DNA of 64,000 bases, taken from the NCBI RefSeq assembly GCF_014803405.1, contig NZ_JACYFG010000006.1, forward strand, positions 565,501 through 629,500, read 5' to 3'. The notes under the pieces are model-generated. The model made no database searches. It had not been told where the DNA came from and was given only the letters and a program-made list of their open reading frames with translations. The position numbers were made by a program, and so were the translations under genes. This stretch comes from Pelagicoccus enzymogenes. Lineage in GTDB: Bacteria > Verrucomicrobiota > Verrucomicrobiia > Opitutales > Opitutaceae. Below are positions 26,075 through 35,256 of this stretch, in pieces (position 1 is the stretch's first letter; each line of letters starts with the position of its first letter).

Positions 26075-26564
26075 CTGGAATGATTTCGATTTGATCAACA
26101 AACGCCTGCGGCAAGGGCTTACCTCGCCTAAAGTTACCCGTTCCTCCTACTTGCATCATGCCAACACCGTAAACGTAGAACGGCGTCGCTTCAGAGTCCT
26201 GCAAATAGAGGTAAGCCGCCCGAGGGCTTTCTTTGGTGATATAAACGCCCCCTCTACCCCCTCCTCGAAAAACAGATTCAACGCGCATGGTCGATGGAGC
26301 ATCGAAATAGTAGCCCCCCTCATCCGAATAGGTGCAACGGTAGGTCCCTCGGTGCAGAACCGTCACCTTGTCTCCCGAGCGATTACGGCTGTATTCAAAA
26401 TCGTCCTTCAACTCGAACAGGAGTTGCTCCTCGTTCAATTGGTACTTGCTTGTCGTCGCGCAGGACGAAAGCAGAAGCGCTGCAAACAGACAGCAACACA
26501 AAGCTGACAACGAGTTTCGTCGCTTTGGCCTACAGAGGTTCCGATTAAAATTTGTGGGATCCAT
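26061..26564 (-). CDS. Small lipoprotein of unknown function
   Basis: 167 residues if it starts at ATG 26562-26564 (MDPTNFN); an upstream ATG at 26612 would add 16 unlikely residues. Hydrophobic core ends in LLSSC, a lipobox. The mature part is beta-rich with TVLHRGTYRCTYSDEGGYYFDAP and a Gly-rich turn GGGRGG. First gene of a two-gene lipoprotein operon with the gene ending at 25367. Family not recognised. Confidence 0.65.
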   Translation of the reverse strand: MDPTNFNRNLCRPKRRNSLSALCCCLFAALLLSSCATTSKYQLNEEQLLFELKDDFEYSRNRSGDKVTVLHRGTYRCTYSDEGGYYFDAPSTMRVESVFRGGGRGGVYITKESPRAAYLYLQDSEATPFYVYGVGMMQVGGTGNFRRGKPLPQAFVDQIEIIPDEEN

Positions 26565-26861
26565 GTCAGCGAGTCTCTCGCTCGCCGACGCTGGGATTGG
26601 GGAATGGAGCATCTTTGGGTAGATTTGAGTAGGTAATCGTCTAAGCGCTACGACCCATGAAACAGCAAGCTATTTTCAAAGATTCAGAGAGCCCGGAAAT
26701 GCAGGCACCCAGGAATCAACTCGAAAGACCGAAAAAGCTAGCCCTCCCCGGAGTGAAGGATTCGACGCGAGCCCTTCCATCAACCGAACCATCTTTACAA
26801 AAACTGACGTTCAGAACGTGTCGCAGAAGACATCACTAGCGACCTGCGCTATGCTTCGCTT

Positions 26862-28271
26862 ATGTCTACCCCCAACATACCCTCGTCACCCAGACATCTT
26901 AACCTGTCACTCATCGCGCTTGTAATCCTTTTCATCTCTTCGGCCGCCGCGGAGCCCGCCAAACCCAACATCGTCTTTATCCTGGCCGACGACCTTGGCT
27001 ATGGCGACCTACCGCTCTACGGGCAGGAAAAAGTGGATACGCCACACATCGACACCCTCGCAGCGGAAGGCATGCGCTTCACCGACTTTTATGCGGGAGC
27101 CACCATCTGCTCTCCCTCCCGCAGCGTGCTCATGACCGGCCTTCACACCGGCCACACTCGCATCCGCGGCAACATGGCGCCCCAAGGCGGAATCGTCGGA
27201 TACAAGGGTGAACGAGAAGTGCGGCGAGCCAACTTGCTGGAGTCGGACACCACCATCGGGCACGTCCTCGGTGACGCTGGCTATCGGACGGCCGTCATCG
27301 GCAAATGGCACCTCGACGGCTTCAATCCGGAAGCCGGACCGCTCGATCGCGGCTTCCACGAATTTTACGGCTGGATGGTCAGCGAACCCGGAACCTACGC
27401 TTCCACCTACTTCCCTCCCAAGCGTTTCTCCAATCGCAAGCTGCTTTCCATCCCCGCAAACCAAGACGGAGCCGAAGGCTACTACCATCCCGACATGTGC
27501 CTCGACGAAGCCAAGGCCTTCATCGAAAAAAAACGAACGCAGCCGTTCTACCTGCATATCGGATTAAACCTCCCGCACAGTCCCTATCGTACGAACGACT
27601 TCGGGCCCTACGCCGAGAAGGATTGGCCCGAGGCTTTCAAGCACTATGCCGCGATGATCCACTGGACCGACCAGTTCGTCGGCGCCCTCCTGCAGCACCT
27701 CAAGCAAACAGGCCTCGACGACAACACCATCGTCTTCTTCACCTCCGACAATGGGCCTCGCTCCGAGCCCAGAGAACTGCAAACCGCCATTGTTGACTTC
27801 TTCGATTCGAATGGTCCGCTGCGCGGCTACAAACGCGACCTGAGCGAGGGCGGCATCCGCGTCCCCTTGATCGTTCGTTGGCCAGGCAAGATCGAAGCAG
27901 GTTCCGCGTCTCAAGTTCCTGGATACTTTGCCGACGTGATGCCGACGCTCGCCGAACTCGCCGGTACCTCACCTTCCGCAAACACCGACGGGCTTAGCCT
28001 CGTTCCAACATTCTTAGGAGAAGAAACACAAGCCCACGACCGCTTCCTCTACTGGGAAGACTTCGAAGGTCCTTTCGAGCAAGCGGTTCGCTGGAAGAAC
28101 TGGAAAGCTATCATTCCCGAGAACCGTCCATTCGAGCTTTACGACCTTTCCAAAGACATACACGAAGACCACAACTTGGCAGGATCACGCCCTGAGATCG
28201 TTGCCGCCATTCGCGCCTACCTCAAGACAGCCCGAACCGAGTCGGAGAATTGGCCTCTCTCCCCCAAATGA
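26862..28271 (+). CDS. Secreted type I sulfatase (arylsulfatase)
   Basis: 469 residues with a signal peptide to about SSAAAEP. PNIVFILADDLGYGD binds metal, and TICSPSRSVLMTG gives the formylglycine motif CSPSR (Cys83), to be matured by a formylglycine-generating enzyme elsewhere. VIGKWHL, SPYRTNDF and FTSDNGPRSEP complete the sulfatase active site. It likely removes sulfate esters from marine polysaccharides in the periplasm. It sits just upstream of a broken GH43 gene, so it may be the survivor of a larger degradation locus. Confidence 0.95.
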   Translation: MSTPNIPSSPRHLNLSLIALVILFISSAAAEPAKPNIVFILADDLGYGDLPLYGQEKVDTPHIDTLAAEGMRFTDFYAGATICSPSRSVLMTGLHTGHTRIRGNMAPQGGIVGYKGEREVRRANLLESDTTIGHVLGDAGYRTAVIGKWHLDGFNPEAGPLDRGFHEFYGWMVSEPGTYASTYFPPKRFSNRKLLSIPANQDGAEGYYHPDMCLDEAKAFIEKKRTQPFYLHIGLNLPHSPYRTNDFGPYAEKDWPEAFKHYAAMIHWTDQFVGALLQHLKQTGLDDNTIVFFTSDNGPRSEPRELQTAIVDFFDSNGPLRGYKRDLSEGGIRVPLIVRWPGKIEAGSASQVPGYFADVMPTLAELAGTSPSANTDGLSLVPTFLGEETQAHDRFLYWEDFEGPFEQAVRWKNWKAIIPENRPFELYDLSKDIHEDHNLAGSRPEIVAAIRAYLKTARTESENWPLSPK

Positions 28272-28335
28272 GGGACGCCTTCCCACGAATCGCTCCTCGC
28301 GCTCGTATCCACCTTTAAATACCTTATTGCCTAAA

Positions 28336-28611
28336 ATGAAGAAACTGAGACCTCTCCTGCTACTCGCTTTCGCATACGCTGCGAACGCTTCCAACCCAAT
28401 CATCACCGACGTCTTTACCGCAGATCCTGCCACCATTGAATTCAAAGGCCAATGGTACTTCCTCTACCACAATGGCGGTATCCAACATCCGAACACGGGC
28501 GACAGCTACCGTCGCGCCGTTTGCATCGACTATCTCTATCACAATCCCGACGGCACCCTCCGCCGCGTGGTGCAAACAAGCGAAGGCGTAAGCGTTCCGC
28601 CACAGACCTAG
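28336..28611 (+). pseudogene. GH43 glycosidase remnant with internal in-frame deletion
   Basis: 91 codons: signal peptide (MKKLRPLLLLAFAYAANAS), then NPIITDVFTADPA, the exact N-terminal blade of GH43 enzymes with the catalytic-base Asp, and then directly FKGQWYFLYHN...YRRAVCIDYLYHNPDGT, the C-terminal blade. The central three blades, about 220 residues, are missing although the frame is kept, and the protein ends shortly after. It cannot be active. Most likely a deletion derivative, co-directional with the sulfatase 64 bases upstream. Confidence 0.72.
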
Positions 28612-28633
28612 CCAGGTCGCCACAATTGTGGGA

Positions 28634-28698
28634 GCGTGCTCGCGACGGGCATAGCTCAAAATATGAGCGACAACTGTTGTCACGCGATTATAACCGAG
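28634..28698. repeat. REP-like element, diverged
   Basis: GTGGGAGCGTGCTCGCGACGGG is followed about 30 bases later by TTGTCACGCGATTATA, the two halves of the REP family seen at 1302 and 62481. Arms pair only partly. It separates two gene remnants. Confidence 0.5.
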
Positions 28699-28724
28699 GA
28701 CACAAAGGTATCGGCACCCTTTAG

Positions 28725-29024
28725 ATGAACAAAATCGCCTACCTTTCCTACCCTGCTGGCACGGAGGTCTTCCCCGGCTACCGCGAAGACGACGACCGAA
28801 GCGTGCTCGTGATCGCCACTGCGTCACAGAAGTTCGGATACAGCGATTGGCAGATCCAAAAGGTAATCGACAAGGACTTCGATGGAGAACCCCTCATCGA
28901 CACCGCTCGCCTGCTCAAGGACGGCATCCTATCCGTCTACATCCAAGAGCACGGCCCTTATCCCGACGGCCCCGCCCTCGCCACCCCACTGCACGTCTAC
29001 GACTTCCAGACGGGGAGGCGCTGA
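28725..29024 (+). pseudogene. Probable 3' remnant of a secreted beta-propeller-type gene
   Basis: 99 codons without signal peptide. Segments DRSVLVIATASQKFGYSDWQI and LKDGILSVYIQEHGPYPDGPAL look like the last blades of an exported BNR-like or GH-associated propeller, ending LHVYDFQTGRR. Standing between a REP element and a convergent gene, and next to a truncated GH43 gene, it is more likely a leftover than a complete gene. Function cannot be given. Confidence 0.4.
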
Positions 29025-29083
29025 ACAAGAGACACTCCCTCGGGCCAGAAGACCGGGAAGGGATTGCCAGCGAGAGTTGGCGA

Positions 29084-29668
29084 CTACTGGGTCGCCTCGT
29101 CGTACTTCTTCAAGAATGCGGTAACGAGCTCGGGCTCGACCTCGAAATCCGTTTCGTCGCCCTCCTCGACGTGCTTTACCGTCACCGTAAATCCAGTGTC
29201 CTTGCACTTGCGGAGAAAGGGTTCTGAAAGCTTCACGAAACCGTACTGGACAGGAGTTCCCTTTCTAGGATTGGTGGCGACAGACGATTCAAGCAGGAGG
29301 GCGTTGCCCTCCGAAACGGCGCTGTTCCATTTGCTCGCGTTCGGATCGTAGATTTGACTGGTCGTCAGGTAATCCTTTTGCGCAACAATCTGAAACACCA
29401 AGGCGCGGCCGTTCTTAACCGCCGCACGCAAATGGTAGTAAGTGTCGCGAACCTCATTTTCGACCTGAGGCGTCTGAACCCAAGTCATGGCTGCGTCGTT
29501 GCGGTCGTTTTCGACGCTCGACTTCCGGTAGTAGCTCTTGACCGCGCGATCAAACTTCTTGGCTTCTTTCTCGGTCAATCCAGCCGGAGCGGCGTCGAGG
29601 GCGACCGCGGCAGCGAGGAACAGGCCAATAACGGAGAAAGCGGTTTTTAGGGGTAGGTATAGCTTCAT
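29084..29668 (-). CDS. Secreted protein of unknown function
   Basis: 194 residues with a signal peptide ending about ALDAAPA. Mature part is mixed helix/strand with DTYYHLRAAVKNGRALVFQIVAQKDYLTTSQIYDPN and an acidic C-terminus. No recognised domain. Monocistronic, divergent from the CocE-like gene. Confidence 0.6.
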   Translation of the reverse strand: MKLYLPLKTAFSVIGLFLAAAVALDAAPAGLTEKEAKKFDRAVKSYYRKSSVENDRNDAAMTWVQTPQVENEVRDTYYHLRAAVKNGRALVFQIVAQKDYLTTSQIYDPNASKWNSAVSEGNALLLESSVATNPRKGTPVQYGFVKLSEPFLRKCKDTGFTVTVKHVEEGDETDFEVEPELVTAFLKKYDEATQ

Positions 29669-29787
29669 AACGATTATTTCAGGGGTTGCGAGTAGGTGAA
29701 CATCATGCCCGGGCCGCGGGTTTGCTGCAAACGAGGCATTGCCTGACTGTAAGAGGCCTAGGGCGCAGGACTTGCTCAGGGCCGCTC

Positions 29788-31536
29788 ATGGTCCACCATT
29801 GCCTCGCAAAATTCCGTTTCATCGCTTGCGTTTGCATTCTCTCGCTGGCCGTCGCTGCACCTTCAAACGCCCAAGAGAAGCCAAAGTCCGCATTTCCGGA
29901 AGACGTCCAGATCACCTACCACTTTCCCGTAAAGATGAGGGACGGGGTCGAGCTAGCCACTGACATCTACTTGCCCGATGGTTCCGGCGGCCCCTTTCCC
30001 ACCATCTTCGTACGGGACATTTACACCAACGGTTCCGCGGAGATCCGCCAAGGCTACGCCCGACACTTTACCTCGAACGGTTACGCTTTCGTCTTTCAAA
30101 TTTGCCGCGGACGCTACGATTCGGAAGGCAAATGGTACCCCTATTTCCAAGAAATCAACGACGGCGACGACGCCATTAGCTGGATCGCCGAGCAAGCGTG
30201 GTCCGACGGAAAAGTCGGCATGTTCGGCAGCAGCTACCTCGCCTCTGTGCAATGGCTGGCCGCGCTCAACGACAACCCAGCCCTCGTCGCCATCGCACCT
30301 GCCGTCAGTCCGGGCAACTACTACCGGGACGTAGCCTACCCTGGCGGCGCCTTCTCGCTGCTCAGCAGAGCCAGCTGGGGCATCGGCCTGACCGGCAGTC
30401 GCACCAGCATGTCGTATCCAATTTCTTGGGAAAACAGCGTGAACCACCTGCCGCTTAAAACCCTCGACCGTTCCCTCGGCTTCAACATTCGACACTTCCA
30501 GGACTGGCTCGACCATCCAAGCTACGACAGCTATTGGAGACCGCTCAACCTAGAGACGAGAGCCAACGAAATGTCCGTTCCTGCCCTGAACATAGGCGGT
30601 TGGTACGACGCCTTCCTGCGCAGCACCATCGGCAGCTACGTAAGCATGACCAAAGAGGCCCGCACCGAAGAAGCCCGCCAGAACCAACGCCTCGTCATCG
30701 GCCCGTGGCCACACGGATGGAATCGCTCCAGCAAGACGGGCGACCTTGACTTCGGTCCCGACTCACTCATCGACTCCGAAGCCCTGCACCGCGAATGGTT
30801 CGACGTGTGGCTAAAAGGAAAAGAGCCCCCCGAAGTCGCGCCTGTACGCCTTTTCGTAATGGGCGACAACTACTGGCGGGACGAATACGAATGGCCACTG
30901 GCCCGCACTCAATACACGCCTTACTACTTTCACCCGGACGGAGCGCTGACCGCGGAAGCGCCAGCCAAGCCCAAGGCCAGCCTTAGCTACACCTATGACC
31001 CGGAGAACCCCGTCCCCACCGTGGGCGGAAATATCATGCGGACACAGGTGCGCGGACCACGCGACCAACGACCGCTCGACGCTCGCGAGGACATCCTGCG
31101 CTTCACGACCGAGCCATTCGAACAGAAGCTGGAGTTCACCGGCCCCATCACAGCTAATCTCCATGCCAGTAGTTCCGCTACGGATACGGACTTCATGGTA
31201 AAGCTCGTCGTCGTAAGACCGGACGGAATGAGCTTCAATCTAGCGGATGGAGTCATACGGGCTCGTTACCGCGAAGGGTTCGAGACGCCCAAGTTGATCG
31301 AACCTGGCGCGATCCTACACTACGAAATCGACGTGTGGGCCACTAGCTACGTCGTACAAAAAGGAGAGCGGTTACGGGTGGACATCACCAGCAGCAACTT
31401 TCCTCGCCTCGATCGAAACCCGAACACTGGCGCCCCATTCGGCGAGACCACCGAAATGATCAAGGCCGAGCAAACGATCCACCTCAGCAAATCTCACCCC
31501 AGCCATATCGTTCTACCGCTTATCCCCGCAGACTAG
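29788..31536 (+). CDS. Secreted CocE/NonD-type hydrolase (S15 X-Pro dipeptidyl-peptidase fold)
   Basis: 582 residues from the ATG at 29788, which gives a signal peptide (FIACVCILSLAVAAPSNAQ). MRDGVELATDIYLP opens the CocE alpha/beta-hydrolase; GMFGSSYLASVQW is the nucleophile elbow, GGWYDAFLRST carries the catalytic Asp and GPWPHGW the His. LEFTGPITANLHASSSATDTDFMVKL begins the C-terminal jelly roll (PepX_C). Family members cut cocaine-like esters, glutaryl-amides or peptides; here the exported location suggests a peptide or ester scavenger. Monocistronic. Confidence 0.92.
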   Translation: MVHHCLAKFRFIACVCILSLAVAAPSNAQEKPKSAFPEDVQITYHFPVKMRDGVELATDIYLPDGSGGPFPTIFVRDIYTNGSAEIRQGYARHFTSNGYAFVFQICRGRYDSEGKWYPYFQEINDGDDAISWIAEQAWSDGKVGMFGSSYLASVQWLAALNDNPALVAIAPAVSPGNYYRDVAYPGGAFSLLSRASWGIGLTGSRTSMSYPISWENSVNHLPLKTLDRSLGFNIRHFQDWLDHPSYDSYWRPLNLETRANEMSVPALNIGGWYDAFLRSTIGSYVSMTKEARTEEARQNQRLVIGPWPHGWNRSSKTGDLDFGPDSLIDSEALHREWFDVWLKGKEPPEVAPVRLFVMGDNYWRDEYEWPLARTQYTPYYFHPDGALTAEAPAKPKASLSYTYDPENPVPTVGGNIMRTQVRGPRDQRPLDAREDILRFTTEPFEQKLEFTGPITANLHASSSATDTDFMVKLVVVRPDGMSFNLADGVIRARYREGFETPKLIEPGAILHYEIDVWATSYVVQKGERLRVDITSSNFPRLDRNPNTGAPFGETTEMIKAEQTIHLSKSHPSHIVLPLIPAD

Positions 31537-31547
31537 CGTTTCTGCTT

Positions 31548-31577
31548 CTCGTAGGACGCGGCCTTGCGCCGCGATAG
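31548..31577. repeat. Short REP-like unit
   Basis: CTCGTAGGACGCGGCCTTGCGCCGCGAT resembles a half REP (GTAGGAGCG..CTTG..CGCGA) with its own small inverted GCGGC..GCCGC. It lies 12 bases after the CocE-like stop codon. Confidence 0.4.
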
Positions 31578-31715
31578 AAAGCTCCCATTCAACAAGCAGG
31601 CCCCGACACCTAGAAACCGCCTAAGCAATCAGTAACCACTTTCTCACTACATCCTTAATATTGCACCCAAAATTAGACTCGCCAAGTCTAGCCGACCCGC
31701 TGCAATCCCTACCCC

Positions 31716-32987
31716 ATGCCTTCCCCTTCCTCCCGAAACAAATCACGACTTGGCCTTCTCAAGAAAATAGGGCCCGGAATCCTTATGGCGGGTGCCGCCA
31801 TCGGCGTTTCCCACATCGTGCAATCGACCCGGGCTGGCGCCACTTACGGCATAGGCCTGGTTTGGCTGGTGCTGGCCGTCAACCTCTTGAAGTATCCCTT
31901 CTTCGAAGCCGGGCACCGCTATACGCTCGCCACCGGCGAAACCCTCTTGCACGGCTACCGCAGACTGGGGCCAGCATTCCTCTACGCCTTCCTCGCCCTC
32001 AACACCTTTACCGCCATCATCAGCATCGCGGGCACCACTTTCGTTACGGCAATCCTCACCCCTAAAATTCCCGGCTTGGAATCGCTCAACCCCAGCCAGG
32101 TCAGCGCCGTCCTGCTGCTCCTCATCTTCCTGATTGTCAGCCTCGGGCAATACCGCTGGCTCAGCCGCATCATCAAACTCATGATGACCGTGCTCTTCGT
32201 GGCAACCATCGCCGCCTTCCTACGTTCCGTTGGCAGCGACAACCAAACCGCCGCCGACTTCGTCCCTCCCGAATTCTGGGCAGCCGCCTCCCTTCCCTTC
32301 CTCATCGCTCTCATGGGCTGGATGCCGGCTCCCATCGAGCTCTCCGTCTGGCAATCGCTCTGGATCAAAGCAGCAGAGGAGGAAAACAAGGAGCGCACCA
32401 GCCACTCCGAAGGCAGCGTCGACTTCCACGTCGGCTACGTCATGACTACTCTCCTAGCGACCATTTTCGTGGCCCTCGGAGCTTGGGTTATGTACGGCTC
32501 CGGCGAATCCTACGCCAGTTCAAGCACCGGCTTCACCCAGCAATTCGTTTCCCTCTACACCAGCAAGCTCGGAGCATGGACCGCCCCCATCATCGCGGCA
32601 GCCGCCTTCACCACGCTCCTGTCGACCACCATCACGGTCGTTGACGCCTACCCCCGCTCCCTAGCCGCCACCATCCGTCTGGTTATCCCCTCTCTGCCCG
32701 GCAGCGAGCGCAAGGCCCACATCGTCGCAATCCTCGTCTGCAGTCTCGCCGGCTGGCTCATCATCGCCTTCTCAGCCCAAAACCTTACCACCCTCATAGA
32801 TCTCATCACCACTGCCGCCTTCCTGACCGCTCCCGTGTTCGCCTACCTCAACCTAAGGCTCGTCCTCTCCCAACACCTGCCCGCGGAGTACCGCCCCGGA
32901 CTTCTCTACAAAGCGCTCAGCTGGACCGGTTTCGCCTACCTCGTCGGCTTCTCCTTGCTCTTCCTCTGGCAACGTTTCTTCAGTTGA
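31716..32987 (+). CDS. Nramp-family-like membrane transporter, atypical metal site
   Basis: 423 residues with about 11 transmembrane segments in the LeuT-type Nramp arrangement (GPGILMAGAAIG start, TM6 region ALMGWMPAPIELSVWQS). The canonical TM1 DPGN motif reads IGVSH and the TM6 MPHN-like motif reads MPAPIELS, so the residues that hold Mn or Fe in Nramps are absent. Such divergent Nramp-related proteins have other or no proven substrates (for instance Mg or Al carriers). Its last 135 bases overlap, antisense, the end of the heparinase-like gene. Confidence 0.85.
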   Translation: MPSPSSRNKSRLGLLKKIGPGILMAGAAIGVSHIVQSTRAGATYGIGLVWLVLAVNLLKYPFFEAGHRYTLATGETLLHGYRRLGPAFLYAFLALNTFTAIISIAGTTFVTAILTPKIPGLESLNPSQVSAVLLLLIFLIVSLGQYRWLSRIIKLMMTVLFVATIAAFLRSVGSDNQTAADFVPPEFWAAASLPFLIALMGWMPAPIELSVWQSLWIKAAEEENKERTSHSEGSVDFHVGYVMTTLLATIFVALGAWVMYGSGESYASSSTGFTQQFVSLYTSKLGAWTAPIIAAAAFTTLLSTTITVVDAYPRSLAATIRLVIPSLPGSERKAHIVAILVCSLAGWLIIAFSAQNLTTLIDLITTAAFLTAPVFAYLNLRLVLSQHLPAEYRPGLLYKALSWTGFAYLVGFSLLFLWQRFFS

Positions 32988-34892
32988 GCGGATAGCGCCC
33001 GCTTTGGCGCCTCCGCTCAAGCGGACCACGATCTCCACAACCCCATCCTGGGCAAGATGAGCAGGCACCACGAGGTCGATCCGCTTCAAGTTGGGAAGCG
33101 TCTTGTCCATCGGATGCTCCGGCAACTCGAGCGACTTCACCGAGGCCCTCAAGCCCTCCGGAGCGACAACGATCAAACGCAACGACTCGCCGTCTTGCTG
33201 CAATAGGAGCCCCTCCTCCGTCTCAAGGAGGTCGGACTGCGTTGTCATTTGCCAGCGGATACGCCGGGTGCTCTCGTTTACCTCGATACGGTCACGAATC
33301 TCCACCGAACGATCATCGAGCACGCGAAAGGTCCGACTGGCCCGTTCGACGTTTTCCCCAAACAACGGCGTCAGATCCAGCCTGGCCCTGCGCCCCTCCG
33401 GATCGAAGGCCTCGATTTCGACCATCCCCTCCACCAGGTGCCAAGCATCGTTCACCGTAAGGGCGCTGTGTCCGAAGTTATTCTTGGATATGAGGCCCCA
33501 ACGAGCGCTGTCCTGCTCCGTTCCCCACAAGCTTCCACCGTTCTTCCTGAAATACTCCTCCAAAGGGTGGTAGGCTTGATTGCCGAGGTCGATTCCCCAA
33601 CGCACCCCGTCCAGCTCGAAAACAAAGCTTCCCGCGTCCATGTTGCCATGGGAGTTGTCAGCCCGGCCTCCCTTAAACGCCAAGTACAAGCCCTTCGGGT
33701 CATCGAACGAAGACCTGAAAACGCCCAGAGGGTTGCGGCCTCCCGCCTTCCAGCTCAGTGGCGAAGGCTCCGTCGCCTCCCGATCCACCTCCAGTAGCCA
33801 CAACAGCTCGACTACCAAAAGTCGGTCCAGCACGTCATCCAAACCGTAGCCCCAGTTGACCTCCGACATGATTTGCGATTCCTGCGCATAGGCTCCGTTC
33901 CCCGTCTCCTTCGCGAACCATAACATGCCTCCCATATAGTTCGATCGCAGAAAGCAGTCGTAGTAGTTGTAGAAAAACGCGCTCGGTCCCTTCATCTGCA
34001 ACACGAAGTCCGCGCTCTCCATAAAACCGTCCCCATTCTCCAATTCAAACGAAGTCCCTAAAGCTGTATCCAAAATATCGAGCAAAAGAACGTTGAAGGA
34101 TGTTCCATAATTCCAATACATCGGCCCCTCCACGTAAGCGCCGTCAGGAGCATAGGCTTCTAGCGAGGCCGGCAAGTGCTTCCTCATGCGCTCGATCGCT
34201 TGGGCTGCTTCGCCCGGGCGCTTCTCCGCAAGCTGAACAGCCGCTGCCACGATCCCTGCGTTACAGACTTGGTTCCAATTGTTCGCTTTCCGAAACACGT
34301 GCTGCAAGTCCGCTTCCATCGAAACCGCGAGCGCCTTCTCGAACAAAGCCTCTTCCGCCAAGTCCCGAACTTCGGGGTCGATCGCATCGCCGGCCCAATC
34401 CAATGCCAAGGACACACCCAGAGCCATTTCCGCAACATCGAGAAAATGGGATGGGTTCCAATCGCTAAAAGCTGACACCGCCTTCAACGTCTCCTCCAAT
34501 CTAGCAATGTAGGCAGGGTCTCCCGACATACGCCAAGCAAAGGCCAGGAACGTCGTCCGCTTCAAAGCCGCTCTCGAAACGTCCAGCAAACGCCGCCCCG
34601 TCACCTCCCGCCGCAGGACGGGAGCCTGCAAGGTCGCATCCGCCTGCCTGAAGATTTCTCGATAGTAGCGCTCCGCAACCGGATCGACCGCTACCCGTTC
34701 ACGCAGTCGCTCCTCCAAGCCACCGACCCAGATCATCCGCGGCCGCTCGGACTTTAGCTGCCTTCCCATCCAAGCTTCGTCCACTGATTCTATTGTCTCG
34801 GCTCTAACCGCTGATAGCGAATCGAGCATCGCTAATAGCAAGCAGCTAAGGATGCAAAGCGAATGGGAGGGTAAACGGGCGGATATCAACAT
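32853..34892 (-). CDS. Secreted heparinase II/III-like polysaccharide lyase
   Basis: 679 residues from ATG 34890-34892, selected because it opens a signal peptide (LCILSCLLLAMLDSLSAVRA). The N-terminal alpha/alpha-toroid contains NNWNQVCNAGIVAAA and YVEGPMYWNYGTSF; the beta-sandwich begins ADNSHGNMDAGSFVFELDGVRW, the Heparinase_II_III signature with His and Asp. Such lyases cleave uronic-acid polysaccharides (alginate, heparin-like, ulvan-like) by beta-elimination. The last roughly 45 residues are acidic, unlike the family, and are encoded opposite the Nramp gene, so the natural stop may have been lost. Confidence 0.85.
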   Translation of the reverse strand: MLISARLPSHSLCILSCLLLAMLDSLSAVRAETIESVDEAWMGRQLKSERPRMIWVGGLEERLRERVAVDPVAERYYREIFRQADATLQAPVLRREVTGRRLLDVSRAALKRTTFLAFAWRMSGDPAYIARLEETLKAVSAFSDWNPSHFLDVAEMALGVSLALDWAGDAIDPEVRDLAEEALFEKALAVSMEADLQHVFRKANNWNQVCNAGIVAAAVQLAEKRPGEAAQAIERMRKHLPASLEAYAPDGAYVEGPMYWNYGTSFNVLLLDILDTALGTSFELENGDGFMESADFVLQMKGPSAFFYNYYDCFLRSNYMGGMLWFAKETGNGAYAQESQIMSEVNWGYGLDDVLDRLLVVELLWLLEVDREATEPSPLSWKAGGRNPLGVFRSSFDDPKGLYLAFKGGRADNSHGNMDAGSFVFELDGVRWGIDLGNQAYHPLEEYFRKNGGSLWGTEQDSARWGLISKNNFGHSALTVNDAWHLVEGMVEIEAFDPEGRRARLDLTPLFGENVERASRTFRVLDDRSVEIRDRIEVNESTRRIRWQMTTQSDLLETEEGLLLQQDGESLRLIVVAPEGLRASVKSLELPEHPMDKTLPNLKRIDLVVPAHLAQDGVVEIVVRLSGGAKAGAIRSTEETLPEEEQGEADEVGETGPAERFVEKSGAVLRGQVLGEDEP

Positions 34893-35256
34893 TTTCGAAG
34901 GGGGCTGGAGCGACCAACACAACGAACCGAATCGGGTCTCCATGGTACACGCCCTCGACATGCCTAAATAAAACAACCAAGCTCCGCCGTCACAAAACAA
35001 GCCTGCAACCAAAATTCCCGTGAGCCGCCGCTGCCCAACTAGGCCTCTCAATCCCCACTTTATCCTAGGCGACTCCTCAGCAAGCCCTAGTCCCAATCCT
35101 GTGGATACACCTAGACCTGCAACAAATGGATCGGAAACAAGCAATCAGCTTGCGGAGCTCAGCCAGATTTAAGCTAATCGGCTTAGCTCGCTCGCGAGCC
35201 AGACTCCATTCCTCCCGAACAGCATGGCCTTCTGCTAACCCAACCCTAGGACCACC
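34893..35256. other. Intergenic region, nothing recognised
   Basis: 364 bases between divergent genes, which should include both promoters. Open frames cross it from the heparinase side but give no conserved-looking protein. No RNA gene or repeat seen. Confidence 0.3.

Noticed and set aside
34893-35144. N-terminal extension of the heparinase-like gene
   Set aside because: The signal peptide begins at 34892 and the added residues look random.
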